Assembly (NCBI GenBank): GCA_005882315.1
Contig: VBAR01000002.1
Span: forward strand, 186,001 to 250,000
DNA: 64,000 bases
Reading direction: 5' to 3'
Source: Bacteroidota bacterium
GTDB taxonomy: Bacteria > Bacteroidota > Bacteroidia > Chitinophagales > Chitinophagaceae
In this document: in pieces, positions 50,276 through 58,453 of the stretch
Numbering within the stretch: the stretch's first letter is position 1
How the letters are laid out: each line of letters begins with the position of its first letter
Position numbers and translations under genes: made by a program
The notes under the pieces: generated by a model
The model's database searches: none
Seen by the model: the letters and a program-made list of their open reading frames with translations, nothing else
What the model was told of the DNA's origin: nothing

Positions 50276-50458
50276 ACGTTAAAGTTTTTTTGTACTGGAA
50301 TTATTTTGATACTCTCATCCTACATTAGAAATTTTTGTGCCAAAAAAAATTAAATACAATTTTTTTTGCAAAAACGAAATCAATGGTGCATCATCTGGTT
50401 GAGATAGAAATCATTTTTTAAGTATGCAGTTCTTATCTTCGTAGACTTTTATTTCTCT

Positions 50459-53326
50459 ATGGCAAAAGAAAAAACCAATGGTACTATCGTTGAAACATCT
50501 AATCCAGATTTGATCGAAGTGTTTGGTGCAAGGGTGCATAATCTGAAGAATATTGATATAGCAATTCCTAAAAATAAACTGGTTGTTATAACTGGTATCA
50601 GTGGTAGTGGAAAATCATCATTGGCATTTGATACTATATATGCCGAAGGCCAGCGCCGCTATATGGAAACATTTGGTGCTTATGCAAGACAATTTATTGG
50701 TGATATGGAACGGCCCGATGTAGATAAGATAACCGGGCTATCACCTGTAATTTCCATTGAACAAAAAACAACGAATAAAAACCCACGCAGTACAGTTGGT
50801 ACAGTTACCGAGATATATGATTTTCTTCGGTTGTTATTTGCAAGAGTCGGTGAAGCCTATTCTTACAACACCGGCAAACCAATGGTGAAATGGAGTGAGG
50901 ATGAAATTGTATCAAACATTTTTAAAAAATTTACGGGTAAAAAAATTTCACTGTTAGCCCCGATGGTAAGAGGAAGAAAAGGCCATTACCGCGAGCTGTT
51001 TGAGGATCTAAGAAAGAAAGGATACCTGAAAGTAAGAGTTGACGGTGAAATAAAAGATATCGTTCCGAAAATGCAGGTGGATCGTTACAAGATTCATGAT
51101 ATAGAGCTGGTAGTAGATAGGTTAAAGGTTGACGACGAATTCCGTTCACGATTAAGTCAGAGTGTTCAACAGTCTTTAAAGCTGGGAAAAGATCTGATGT
51201 TTATTGAAGTGGAGGGAAAAGGGATCGTTTCTTTTTCCAAAATGCTGATGTGTGAAGACACCGGCATTAGTTACGAAGAACCATCACCCAATGCATTTTC
51301 ATTTAACTCACCTTATGGCGCCTGTCCTGTTTGTAAAGGCCTGGGAAATATTTTTACGATCGATATGGACCTGGTGCTACCCGATAAATCGAAAAGTGTA
51401 ATGGAAGGTGGCATAGCGCCGCTGGGAGAGGAAAGAGATGCAAGTGTATATAAACAAGTGGTTGAGTTTTCAAAAAAGTATAAAATAAAATTAGATACAC
51501 CTGTAAGCAAGTTGACAAAGGCACAAATAGACTTGCTACTGTTCGGAGATAAGAATATCAGTTCATCAATGGAAGTGGATGCAGGAGATGAAACTGTGCC
51601 ACAGGAATACACGGGTAGTTATGAAGGAATTGTACCGATGCTGAAAAGATGGTTTATTTCGCCACACAGCACAGAATTTTTACGGGAATGGGTACAGCAA
51701 TACATGACACTTAAAACATGTGGCAGTTGTAATGGTGCGAGACTAAAGAAAGAAAGTTTATGGTTTAAAATACTTGGCAGAAATATTGCCGACCTTAGCA
51801 ACCTCAATCTTGATAATCTTGCTGCCTGGTTTGATGGGATTGAATTACGGATCTCTGATAAACAAAAAGCAATCGGTAAAGATGTATTAAAAGAAATTCG
51901 TGAACGTTTACAGTTCCTGCTCGATGTGGGATTAACTTATCTTACATTAAACCGTACTTCAAAAACCCTGAGTGGTGGCGAAAGCCAACGTATTCGTTTA
52001 GCTACTCAAATAGGTTCGCAGTTACAAGGCATTACTTATATACTGGATGAACCTTCGATCGGTTTGCATCAAAGAGATAATCACAGGCTGATCGAAGCTT
52101 TAAAAAACCTACGCAATATCGGTAACAGTGTTTTGGTAGTGGAGCATGATAAAGATATTATGCTTGCCGCCGATCATTTGATTGATATTGGTCCCCGTGC
52201 TGGTTTCCATGGCGGTAGAATAATGGCGCAGGGAGAACCCAAACAATTACTGAAAATAAACACACTCACTTCTGCTTATATCAATGGTGAGAAAACTATT
52301 GCAGTGCCCAAAGAAAGAAGGAAAGGCACAGGGAAATTTATCGAACTCAAAGGATCAAAGGGAAATAATTTACAAAATGTAGATACAAAATTTCCATTAG
52401 GGAAATTTATTGTGGTAACAGGAGTAAGCGGCAGTGGCAAATCAACTTTAATTAATGAAACATTGTACCCGATCCTTTCTAAGCATGCGTATGGTTCTAA
52501 AATGATGCCGCTTGATTATAAATCTGTGAAGGGCCTTGAAGAGATCGATAAAGTAATTGAGATTGACCAAAGCCCCATTGGTCGTACGCCACGAAGCAAC
52601 CCGGCTACTTATTGTGGATTCTTTACAGATATAAGGACATTGTTTGCATCTGTACCTGAAGCAAAGATTCGCGGTTATAACGCAGGCCGTTTTTCATTTA
52701 ATGTAAAAAGCGGCCGCTGTGATGTGTGTGAAGGCGGTGGCATGAGGGTAATAGAAATGAATTTTTTACCGGATGTTTATGTGCATTGTGAAAAATGTAA
52801 TGGCAAGCGGTATAACCGGGAAACACTTGAGATACGTTATAAAGGAAAATCAATTGCTGATGTGCTTGATATGACAGTGGAGGAAGCTGTGGAGTTTTTT
52901 CAAAATGTACCTTATATCTATCGAAAAATAAAAGTACTGGAAGAAGTGGGACTGGGTTATATCACACTCGGCCAATCGGCTGTTACATTAAGTGGGGGAG
53001 AAGCACAGCGGGTGAAACTTTCTACTGAGTTGGGTAAAAGGGATACTGGTAAAACGTTTTACATATTGGATGAACCGACTACCGGTTTGCATTTTGAAGA
53101 TATTCAGCATTTGCTGGATGTATTGAATAAATTAGTTGACCGGGGTAACAGTGTATTGGTGATAGAGCATAATATGGATGTGATCAAAGTAGCTGATCAT
53201 ATTATCGATCTCGGACCCGAAGGTGGTGATGGTGGAGGAAAGATCCTTTTTGAAGGAACACCGGAAGAATTAGTGAATTGTAAAGACAGTTATACAGCAG
53301 ATTTTTTGAAGCTGGAGTTAAAATAA
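50459..53326 (+). CDS. uvrA: Excinuclease ABC subunit A
   Basis: A 955-residue damage-recognition ATPase of nucleotide excision repair. It has two ABC modules: Walker A 'GISGSGKSSLAFDTIYAEGQRRY' (about 46) and 'GVSGSGKSTLINETLYP' (about 660), with signatures 'LSGGESQRIRLATQIG' and 'LSGGEAQRVKLSTELG'. Zinc-module Cys pairs appear in 'GACPVCKGLG', 'KTCGSCNGARL' and 'GRCDVCEGGG...HCEKCNGKRYN'. It loads UvrB on damaged DNA. Length is typical. No uvrB is nearby. A near-consensus TATCTTCG lies about 20 bp upstream of the ATG. Confidence 0.96.
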   Translation: MAKEKTNGTIVETSNPDLIEVFGARVHNLKNIDIAIPKNKLVVITGISGSGKSSLAFDTIYAEGQRRYMETFGAYARQFIGDMERPDVDKITGLSPVISIEQKTTNKNPRSTVGTVTEIYDFLRLLFARVGEAYSYNTGKPMVKWSEDEIVSNIFKKFTGKKISLLAPMVRGRKGHYRELFEDLRKKGYLKVRVDGEIKDIVPKMQVDRYKIHDIELVVDRLKVDDEFRSRLSQSVQQSLKLGKDLMFIEVEGKGIVSFSKMLMCEDTGISYEEPSPNAFSFNSPYGACPVCKGLGNIFTIDMDLVLPDKSKSVMEGGIAPLGEERDASVYKQVVEFSKKYKIKLDTPVSKLTKAQIDLLLFGDKNISSSMEVDAGDETVPQEYTGSYEGIVPMLKRWFISPHSTEFLREWVQQYMTLKTCGSCNGARLKKESLWFKILGRNIADLSNLNLDNLAAWFDGIELRISDKQKAIGKDVLKEIRERLQFLLDVGLTYLTLNRTSKTLSGGESQRIRLATQIGSQLQGITYILDEPSIGLHQRDNHRLIEALKNLRNIGNSVLVVEHDKDIMLAADHLIDIGPRAGFHGGRIMAQGEPKQLLKINTLTSAYINGEKTIAVPKERRKGTGKFIELKGSKGNNLQNVDTKFPLGKFIVVTGVSGSGKSTLINETLYPILSKHAYGSKMMPLDYKSVKGLEEIDKVIEIDQSPIGRTPRSNPATYCGFFTDIRTLFASVPEAKIRGYNAGRFSFNVKSGRCDVCEGGGMRVIEMNFLPDVYVHCEKCNGKRYNRETLEIRYKGKSIADVLDMTVEEAVEFFQNVPYIYRKIKVLEEVGLGYITLGQSAVTLSGGEAQRVKLSTELGKRDTGKTFYILDEPTTGLHFEDIQHLLDVLNKLVDRGNSVLVIEHNMDVIKVADHIIDLGPEGGDGGGKILFEGTPEELVNCKDSYTADFLKLELK

Positions 53327-53356
53327 AAAGGGTAGCCATTTCTGACTATCCCTTTT
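53326..53356 (+). terminator. Terminator of uvrA
   Basis: AAAAGGGTAG pairs with CTATCCCTTTT with one bulged base, immediately after the uvrA stop codon. Confidence 0.7.
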
Positions 53357-53374
53357 CATAAAATTTACTTTATA

Positions 53375-53791
53375 TTATTTTAGTTGTTCAGGTTTTAAAA
53401 CATAAACTACAACTGCGCCTGCAATGCCAGCTAACAGGCTTAGCCAAATGCCATACGATGAAAACTCAGTCTGCTGAAGAAATCGAATAAGGGTAAATAA
53501 AGCAGCACCTGCAAAACATCCGGCAGCTATCATTTTAAATTGACCTTCAAATGGTTTTGTTTTGTCGCCGAGAAAACACAATACTGCAGCTCCTACAAAC
53601 CCAAGAAAAACAATTATTCCTAATTCGTGCATTCCATTAACTGAAGATGACATTCCACCAAATAACCCGCCAAAAGATATTTTCCACCATGGAAGAAACA
53701 TTGCTATGATGCCAATGCCTGCAGCAATTAAAGCATACAGTTTTTGTTTGTGAAGGCCAGCTAAAGGATTAGTTTGAGGATTTTGTTCCAT
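53375..53791 (-). CDS. Hypothetical four-helix membrane protein
   Basis: A 138-residue inner-membrane protein. After a soluble start ('MEQNPQTNPLAGLHKQKLYA') come four hydrophobic helices ('LIAAGIGIIAMFLPWWKI', 'GIIVFLGFVGAAVLCFLG', 'MIAAGCFAGAALFTLI', 'WLSLLAGIAGAVVVYVL'). The first Gly/Ser-rich loop ('SFGGLFGGMSSSVNGMHELG') resembles small proteins annotated only as hypothetical membrane proteins. The function is unknown. Two candidate structured RNAs lie upstream of its start codon. Confidence 0.72.
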   Translation of the reverse strand: MEQNPQTNPLAGLHKQKLYALIAAGIGIIAMFLPWWKISFGGLFGGMSSSVNGMHELGIIVFLGFVGAAVLCFLGDKTKPFEGQFKMIAAGCFAGAALFTLIRFLQQTEFSSYGIWLSLLAGIAGAVVVYVLKPEQLK

Positions 53792-53902
53792 AAAAGTAGA
53801 TTTTGGTATATCTAAATGTATGAAATGATTTTGAAAGCTGCTAAATGATGGGTATGAGATGTGTGTAAATTGTGAATGTAAAGCGTAGTATTTACTGTTG
53901 TA

Positions 53903-54014
53903 AGACCCGTTTAGACAGGCAGGAAAAGAACCTGAATCTTTTATGCTGACCGGAAACCGGCCCGGTTTTCAGATAGTGGATCAAGGGACTTTCCCTGCCT
54001 AACGGGTTTGTTAT
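53903..54014. ncRNA. Candidate structured RNA A (long interrupted hairpin)
   Basis: Outer helix ACCCGTT with AACGGGT, a 5-nt bulge, AGGCAGG with CCTGCCT, an A/C mismatch, AAAG with CTTT, then an inner stem-loop (CTGA..AAACC around GGCCC, closing GGTTT..TCAG, with a 4-nt bulge). The rod-like fold with interruptions is unlike a simple terminator. Strand and family are unknown; it does not match a riboswitch that I recognise. Confidence 0.4.
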
Positions 54015-54032
54015 GGCGTAAAAAAAGAACTA

Positions 54033-54170
54033 CAGATTAATAGCAATAAGCAGGGCAGAGAGTGTTCAATAAAATTTATACTAATGAGAGTACCAATAGA
54101 GAACGGATCAGGTTTTTAACCAGGTATCAGATTTTATTAAGCTCCCTGCTGCTTATTGATTGCTTAAAAA
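54033..54170. ncRNA. Candidate structured RNA B (inverted repeat)
   Basis: AGCAATAAGCAGGG near 54040 is mirrored by CCCTGCTGCTTATTGATTGCT near 54147-54167, with AATAAAAT/ATTTTATT inside, giving a second long imperfect hairpin directly beside candidate A. The function is unknown. Confidence 0.35.
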
Positions 54171-54189
54171 AGCTATTTTAAAAGAACTT

Positions 54190-54576
54190 TTATCTTATTT
54201 CGAATTTACCGGTTGCTTTCTCTTCGTCACCATCAAACAGGTGATAAGAATAATAACCTCTTTGAAGGCCGGTTAATTTTATATGTTCGTTTTCTTTGAG
54301 GGAACGGTTCACTAACAGTGTGCCTTCCACATCAAATACAAAAAAAGTTGTTGTTGTTTTTTCTTTTGATATAACATGCATATCTCTTTTGAACGGATCA
54401 GGATATATCTTCAGAGACTTATTATTGAGAGAAAAGCGTTCTGTAGCTTTTGCTGTCTTTGCTTCCTTTTTCCTTTTATCATTATCGTCTTTTTCATCAG
54501 TTGCTGACACGCTATGACAAAGCATAACTCCTGTCGCAAGCAAGCTGACATAAACAGTTTTCAATATGGGTTTCAT
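54190..54576 (-). CDS. Exported protein with T9SS-like C-terminal sorting domain
   Basis: A 128-residue protein with a signal peptide ('MKPILKTVYVSLLATGVMLCHSVSA'), a short charged linker ('TDEKDDNDKRKKEAKTAKA') and a C-terminal domain 'LKIYPDPFKRDMHVISKEKTTTTFFVFDVEGTLLVNRSL...LQRGYYSYHLFDGDEEKATGKFEIR'. The iYPdPf start, the central 'fDveGtll' and the closing G-x-Y pattern match the type A sorting domain of type IX secretion. Almost nothing else is present, so it is a free-standing sorting-like domain rather than a cargo protein. Its role is open: remnant of a larger protein, or a dedicated small surface protein. Confidence 0.65.
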   Translation of the reverse strand: MKPILKTVYVSLLATGVMLCHSVSATDEKDDNDKRKKEAKTAKATERFSLNNKSLKIYPDPFKRDMHVISKEKTTTTFFVFDVEGTLLVNRSLKENEHIKLTGLQRGYYSYHLFDGDEEKATGKFEIR

Positions 54577-54614
54577 ACGGGTTCGGGATTATTAGGCGGA
54601 TTTAAAAAATATTC

Positions 54615-55592
54615 TTAGAAATAAACAGGACATCTCAGCTGTTTCTTGGCTCTTGCGTTGGGGCTGTTGTCACCATTCAACCGCCAACCAAATCTTAATA
54701 AGCCGGAGAAATAAGCGTCATTCTCTGTCGGATCACCTCGTTGCTGGCCAATATGTCTAGTAGGCCTGTAATTAGGAAGCAGGTTTTCACGATAATATAA
54801 TTGGTTAGCCACAACTGCATCCTGTGGAGACAGGTATTGACTGAATACAACCGGGTCAACATATTTAGTACTTACATCATCTATATAGTCAGTGAATGTT
54901 TTTCTATGCAGGACCTCAAGTCCTATATACATAGTTTCTTTCACATAATATTTTACACCAAAGCCCATTGGGACATTCATTTGGGTTAGTTTGTATTCTT
55001 TTCGGTCGGGGTATTGTGACATGCCCTGGCCTTCAAGCCTAAGTGGCTTTAAATCTACCCATCTTCTTTCCCCATTGGGTTCAATATATTCGGCTGTGGG
55101 ATTAAAATGATATATACCTATACCAATTAAACCATAAGGTCTGAGCTTACCCTGCAATCCATCATACTGTTCTAAAAATACAGTTGGATAGATTTCCATT
55201 GCGAAATAGGCTTCAGATAATTTTGATTTAAAGTAGAGGTTTCTTTTCTTTCTGAACCATTCATCTTTACCACCAGAGCTAATGATGCTGTCTGCTGCTT
55301 CAAGTTCTCCGAAATTAGCAGCAAGGCGAAAGCCCAGCCATTCTCTCGGGTAAATGTTTAGATAAAGACCTTTCATTAATTTAGTGAATGGGATGTTTAC
55401 ATCTTTTACAAATGTTTTTCCTTTACCTCTTGTTCCTCCCAGATCACCAAGAAAAAATGAAGGCCCCAGGTTAAGACCGAGCTCAACTTTACCATCTAAA
55501 AAACCTACTGATTGTGATTTGCTGCTAAAGCATGTGATTAATAAGAATAAAACGGGTAGTAAATGCCGTTTTAAGGATACATGTGTTCTCAT
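54615..55592 (-). CDS. Outer-membrane beta-barrel-like protein
   Basis: A 325-residue exported protein (signal peptide ending 'FSSKSQ'). It contains alternating hydrophobic strands ('GKVELGLNLGPSFFLGDLGGTRGKGKTFVKDVN', 'YLNIYPREWLGFRLAANFGELEAAD', 'AYFAMEIYPTVFLEQYDGLQGKLRPYGLIGIGIYHFNP', 'NVPMGFGVKYYVKETMYIGLEVLHRKTFTDYIDDVSTKYVDP'). The 'DYIDDVSTKYVD' motif recurs in DUF6089-type or OmpA-like barrels of Bacteroidota. The exact function is unknown; a surface or secretion-accessory role is plausible. It ends 38 bp before the sorting-domain protein gene and may form an operon with it. Confidence 0.72.
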   Translation of the reverse strand: MRTHVSLKRHLLPVLFLLITCFSSKSQSVGFLDGKVELGLNLGPSFFLGDLGGTRGKGKTFVKDVNIPFTKLMKGLYLNIYPREWLGFRLAANFGELEAADSIISSGGKDEWFRKKRNLYFKSKLSEAYFAMEIYPTVFLEQYDGLQGKLRPYGLIGIGIYHFNPTAEYIEPNGERRWVDLKPLRLEGQGMSQYPDRKEYKLTQMNVPMGFGVKYYVKETMYIGLEVLHRKTFTDYIDDVSTKYVDPVVFSQYLSPQDAVVANQLYYRENLLPNYRPTRHIGQQRGDPTENDAYFSGLLRFGWRLNGDNSPNARAKKQLRCPVYF

Positions 55593-55723
55593 AGTATTGG
55601 ATATTTACGTTTCTCTATTGGATTTCAAGGACTAAAATAAATAGTCCCGCTGGTGTTAAACGAATGCTTTAACAGTTTTCTTATAATGAATGGTGATTAA
55701 TCTGGGCTTGCTTAGTGGAATTA

Positions 55724-56173
55724 CTAAGAAAGTGGCAGTATCATTTCTATATGTTCGATTCCATCTTCCAGATAAGTGTCGCTGGTTTGAATAAAGCCAA
55801 GCGATTCATAGAATTTTTTCAGATAAAGTTGTGCGCCGATTTTTATGGAATTGCTTCCAAACAGTTCAATTGTTTTTGCAATTGAGTGTAACATTAGTTC
55901 CCTTCCAGCACCTTTGCCCCTTGCATGTGGTGCTGTTACCACCCGGCCAATAGCCGTATAATCTTTATATGAAATTCCTTTGGGAACTATCCTTGTATAA
56001 GCACATAACTTCTCATTTTCCCAACCCATAAGATGAAATGAGTGTTGGTCTTTATCATCCATATCCAGGTATACACAGTTCTGTTCTACTACAAAAACTA
56101 TACTTCGTAATTGCAGAATAGCATACAATTCATGCGGAGTCAATTCATCAAAACTTTTACAAATCCAGTTCAT
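55724..56173 (-). CDS. ElaA-like GNAT N-acetyltransferase
   Basis: A 149-residue acetyltransferase. It begins 'MNWICKSFDELTPHELYAILQLRSIVFVVEQNCVYLDMDDKD', the characteristic ElaA start, then 'YTAIGRVVTAPHARGKGAGRELM' carries the acetyl-CoA motif (R/Q-x-x-G-x-G/A), and 'KKFYESLGFIQTSDTYLEDGIEHIEM' closes the fold. The acceptor is unknown. The ATG at 56173 is chosen by homology with E. coli ElaA; the upstream in-frame ATG adds residues outside the fold. Confidence 0.87.
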   Translation of the reverse strand: MNWICKSFDELTPHELYAILQLRSIVFVVEQNCVYLDMDDKDQHSFHLMGWENEKLCAYTRIVPKGISYKDYTAIGRVVTAPHARGKGAGRELMLHSIAKTIELFGSNSIKIGAQLYLKKFYESLGFIQTSDTYLEDGIEHIEMILPLS

Positions 56174-56240
56174 ATACTTTAAAAAATAAATGTAAGCAAT
56201 CTGCATTAGCCAAAATCACTAACTTTAAAAAAAGCAATCT

Positions 56241-57128
56241 ATGCAAGGCAGTGATCTAAGCTTAGTACATCATTTGATCTCAAGCCTGTTTAAATGGCCT
56301 GAAAAAAAATCAGATTGGGAGCAATTCCTGTTATCAAAAGAGCAGGTTGATTTTTTTAATGATAATGGCCACCTGGCTGGTGTAAAAATGCTGGATGAAG
56401 ATCAGGTTCAAAAATTGAGAAATGAATTATCGGAACTGGCTGATGTTAATCACTCTGGTCATCATTTGTTTTATGAGTTTCATTCAAATGAATCAAGCGA
56501 TCCCGGTACAATTTTATTTCATGCATTAGGAGCATGGCGTATCACAAACGGTTTTCATGATGTATTATGGAATCCCCGGTTTCTGGTTGCGGCATCGCAA
56601 TTACTCGGAAATAAGCCGGTTCGCTTCTGGCATGATCAGCTTTTTTGGAAACCGCCGAAGAAAGGTGGAGTGGTAGCCTGGCACCAGGATTATTCTTACT
56701 GGACAAGAACAAAACCAATAGCACATCTTACCTGTTGGTGCGGATTGGATGATTCGACAAAAGAAAATGGTTGTTTGCAATATATAGCTGGCAGTCACCG
56801 CTGGGGCTTATTACCCAAGCCTGTCATTGCCGGTGAGCCGCAGGGTATAAAAGATTTTTTAAATGAAGAACAAAAAAAACAATTTGAGAGTCCCAGGTTT
56901 GCCGAAGTAAAAGCAGGCGAAGCAATTTTTCATCACTCACTTACTTTACATGGCTCTGGTGAAAACAAAAGTGATAAACCAAGAAGGGCTTTTGTAATAA
57001 ATGTGTTTGAGGATGGCGTTCATTCGGATTCTGATGATGTATTATTGGATGGAGTGCCTCCTGTGAAAAAAGGAGAAAAAATGGAGGGGCAATTTTTCCC
57101 GCTGTTATATAAGCCCAATGATCAGTAA
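56241..57128 (+). CDS. Phytanoyl-CoA dioxygenase (PhyH) family protein
   Basis: A 295-residue non-haem Fe(II)/2-oxoglutarate oxygenase. After a helical N-terminus come 'DFFNDNGHLAGVKMLDEDQVQKLRNEL', the iron ligands 'VVAWHQDYSYW' (H-x-D) and 'AIFHHSLTLHGSGENKSDKPRRAF' (distal His and the 2-oxoglutarate-binding Arg). Members hydroxylate small metabolites or lipids; the substrate is unknown here. Its stop overlaps the end of the convergent rarA gene by 7 bp. Confidence 0.87.
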   Translation: MQGSDLSLVHHLISSLFKWPEKKSDWEQFLLSKEQVDFFNDNGHLAGVKMLDEDQVQKLRNELSELADVNHSGHHLFYEFHSNESSDPGTILFHALGAWRITNGFHDVLWNPRFLVAASQLLGNKPVRFWHDQLFWKPPKKGGVVAWHQDYSYWTRTKPIAHLTCWCGLDDSTKENGCLQYIAGSHRWGLLPKPVIAGEPQGIKDFLNEEQKKQFESPRFAEVKAGEAIFHHSLTLHGSGENKSDKPRRAFVINVFEDGVHSDSDDVLLDGVPPVKKGEKMEGQFFPLLYKPNDQ

Positions 57129-58390
57129 TTATATTTATCCTTCCACAAACTCTTCAGGAACTTTCGCAATTCTTCTTCTCTTGTATTTTTCCCGGGATTG
57201 TAAAAATTAGTACCCGATATTTCTTTCGGTAAGTATTCCTGCGGAGAAAAGTTGTTATCGAAGTTATGGGAGTATTCATAATTTTTTCCATAACCCATTT
57301 CCTTCATCAGTTTGGTAGGAGCATTGCGGATATGCAGGGGCACTGGTAGATCACCATGTTGTTTAACAGCAGCGGAAGCAGCACCGATAGCCGCAACTGC
57401 TGCATTGCTTTTTTGTGATGAAGCAAGATAAGTGACACATTGGGAAAGTATAATACTGGCTTCTGGGTAACCGATCTTATTAACTGCGTCAAATGCGGCA
57501 TTTGCCAATACCAATGCTGTCGGGTTTGCATTACCAATATCTTCACTGGCGAGTATTACAAGTCGTCTTGCTATAAATTTTACATCTTCTCCACCTTCGA
57601 TCATTCTTGCTAACCAATATACAGCAGCATTAGGATCACTGCCTCGAATAGATTTTATAAATGCTGAAATAATATCATAATGCTGTTCACCCTGTTTATC
57701 ATACAAAGCGATCCGCTGCTGGGCAGTGTTCATCACCAGTTCATCAGTAATAATAATTTCATCTCCGGCATTTTCACAAACCAGCTCAAACAGGTTTAAT
57801 AATTTTCTTGCATCGCCGCCGGAGATATTGAGTAGCGCTTCTGTTTCTTTCAATTCGATTTTTTTAGTTTTCAGCCATTCATCTTTTTCCATTGCCTGTT
57901 TAAGCAATTGAATCAAATGTTTTTTTTCCAACGGTTTTAAAACATATACCTGGCAGCGACTTAGTAATGCTGAATTAACTTCAAAAGAAGGATTTTCGGT
58001 TGTTGCCCCGATCAGGCGGATGATTCCTTTTTCAACTGCGCCGAGTAAAGCATCTTGCTGGCCTTTGTTGAAGCGGTGTATCTCATCAATAAATAAAATG
58101 GAGCCGGCTTTTTTTCTTGCCTGTTCAATTACTTCCCGTACATCTTTTACTCCGGCACTTATGGCACTAAGAGTGAAGAAAGGAACGTTTAATGTATTAG
58201 CTATAATATTTGCAATGGTTGTTTTACCAGTACCGGGTGGTCCCCAGAATATCATGGAAGGAACAGAATTAATTTCAATGGCAACACGCAATATGCTTCC
58301 TTTGCCGGTCAGATGTTCCTGTCCGGCCAATTCTGGTAAAGTTTTTGGCCTTATACGCTCCGCAAGAGGTATTTGTGGGGCTGAATTCAT
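57122..58390 (-). CDS. rarA: Replication-associated recombination protein RarA (MgsA)
   Basis: A 422-residue AAA+ ATPase related to clamp-loader subunits. 'PLAERIRPKTLPELAGQEHLTGKGSILR' opens it; Walker A 'MIFWGPPGTGKTTIANIIA', Walker B 'ILFIDEIHRFNKGQQDALLGAVEKG' and sensor 'LIGATTENPSFEVNSALLSRCQVYVLKPL' follow. The C-terminal tetramerisation region has 'SAFIKSIRGSDPNAAVYWLARMIEGGEDVKFIARRLVILASEDIGNANP'. It acts at stalled replication forks. It is divergent from the S1C protease gene. Confidence 0.94.
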   Translation of the reverse strand: MNSAPQIPLAERIRPKTLPELAGQEHLTGKGSILRVAIEINSVPSMIFWGPPGTGKTTIANIIANTLNVPFFTLSAISAGVKDVREVIEQARKKAGSILFIDEIHRFNKGQQDALLGAVEKGIIRLIGATTENPSFEVNSALLSRCQVYVLKPLEKKHLIQLLKQAMEKDEWLKTKKIELKETEALLNISGGDARKLLNLFELVCENAGDEIIITDELVMNTAQQRIALYDKQGEQHYDIISAFIKSIRGSDPNAAVYWLARMIEGGEDVKFIARRLVILASEDIGNANPTALVLANAAFDAVNKIGYPEASIILSQCVTYLASSQKSNAAVAAIGAASAAVKQHGDLPVPLHIRNAPTKLMKEMGYGKNYEYSHNFDNNFSPQEYLPKEISGTNFYNPGKNTREEELRKFLKSLWKDKYNY

Positions 58391-58453
58391 AAAACAAAAA
58401 GCAATACTACAACAAGTTTGTTTTTTATGTATTTTAAAATCAGAAAGATCATA

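Larger units (their letters stand above)
53792..54189. other. Non-coding region with two long hairpins
   Basis: No supported gene in about 400 bp. Two complex inverted repeats (53903-54014 and about 54033-54170, described separately) fill most of it. It lies upstream of the minus-strand membrane protein and downstream of the sorting-domain protein gene, so transcription could come from either strand. Confidence 0.5.

Noticed and set aside
53903-54014. TPP riboswitch or RNase P RNA
   Set aside because: Short likenesses (GAACCTGA; AGGGAAAGTCC) occur, but the remaining conserved parts of either RNA are missing.
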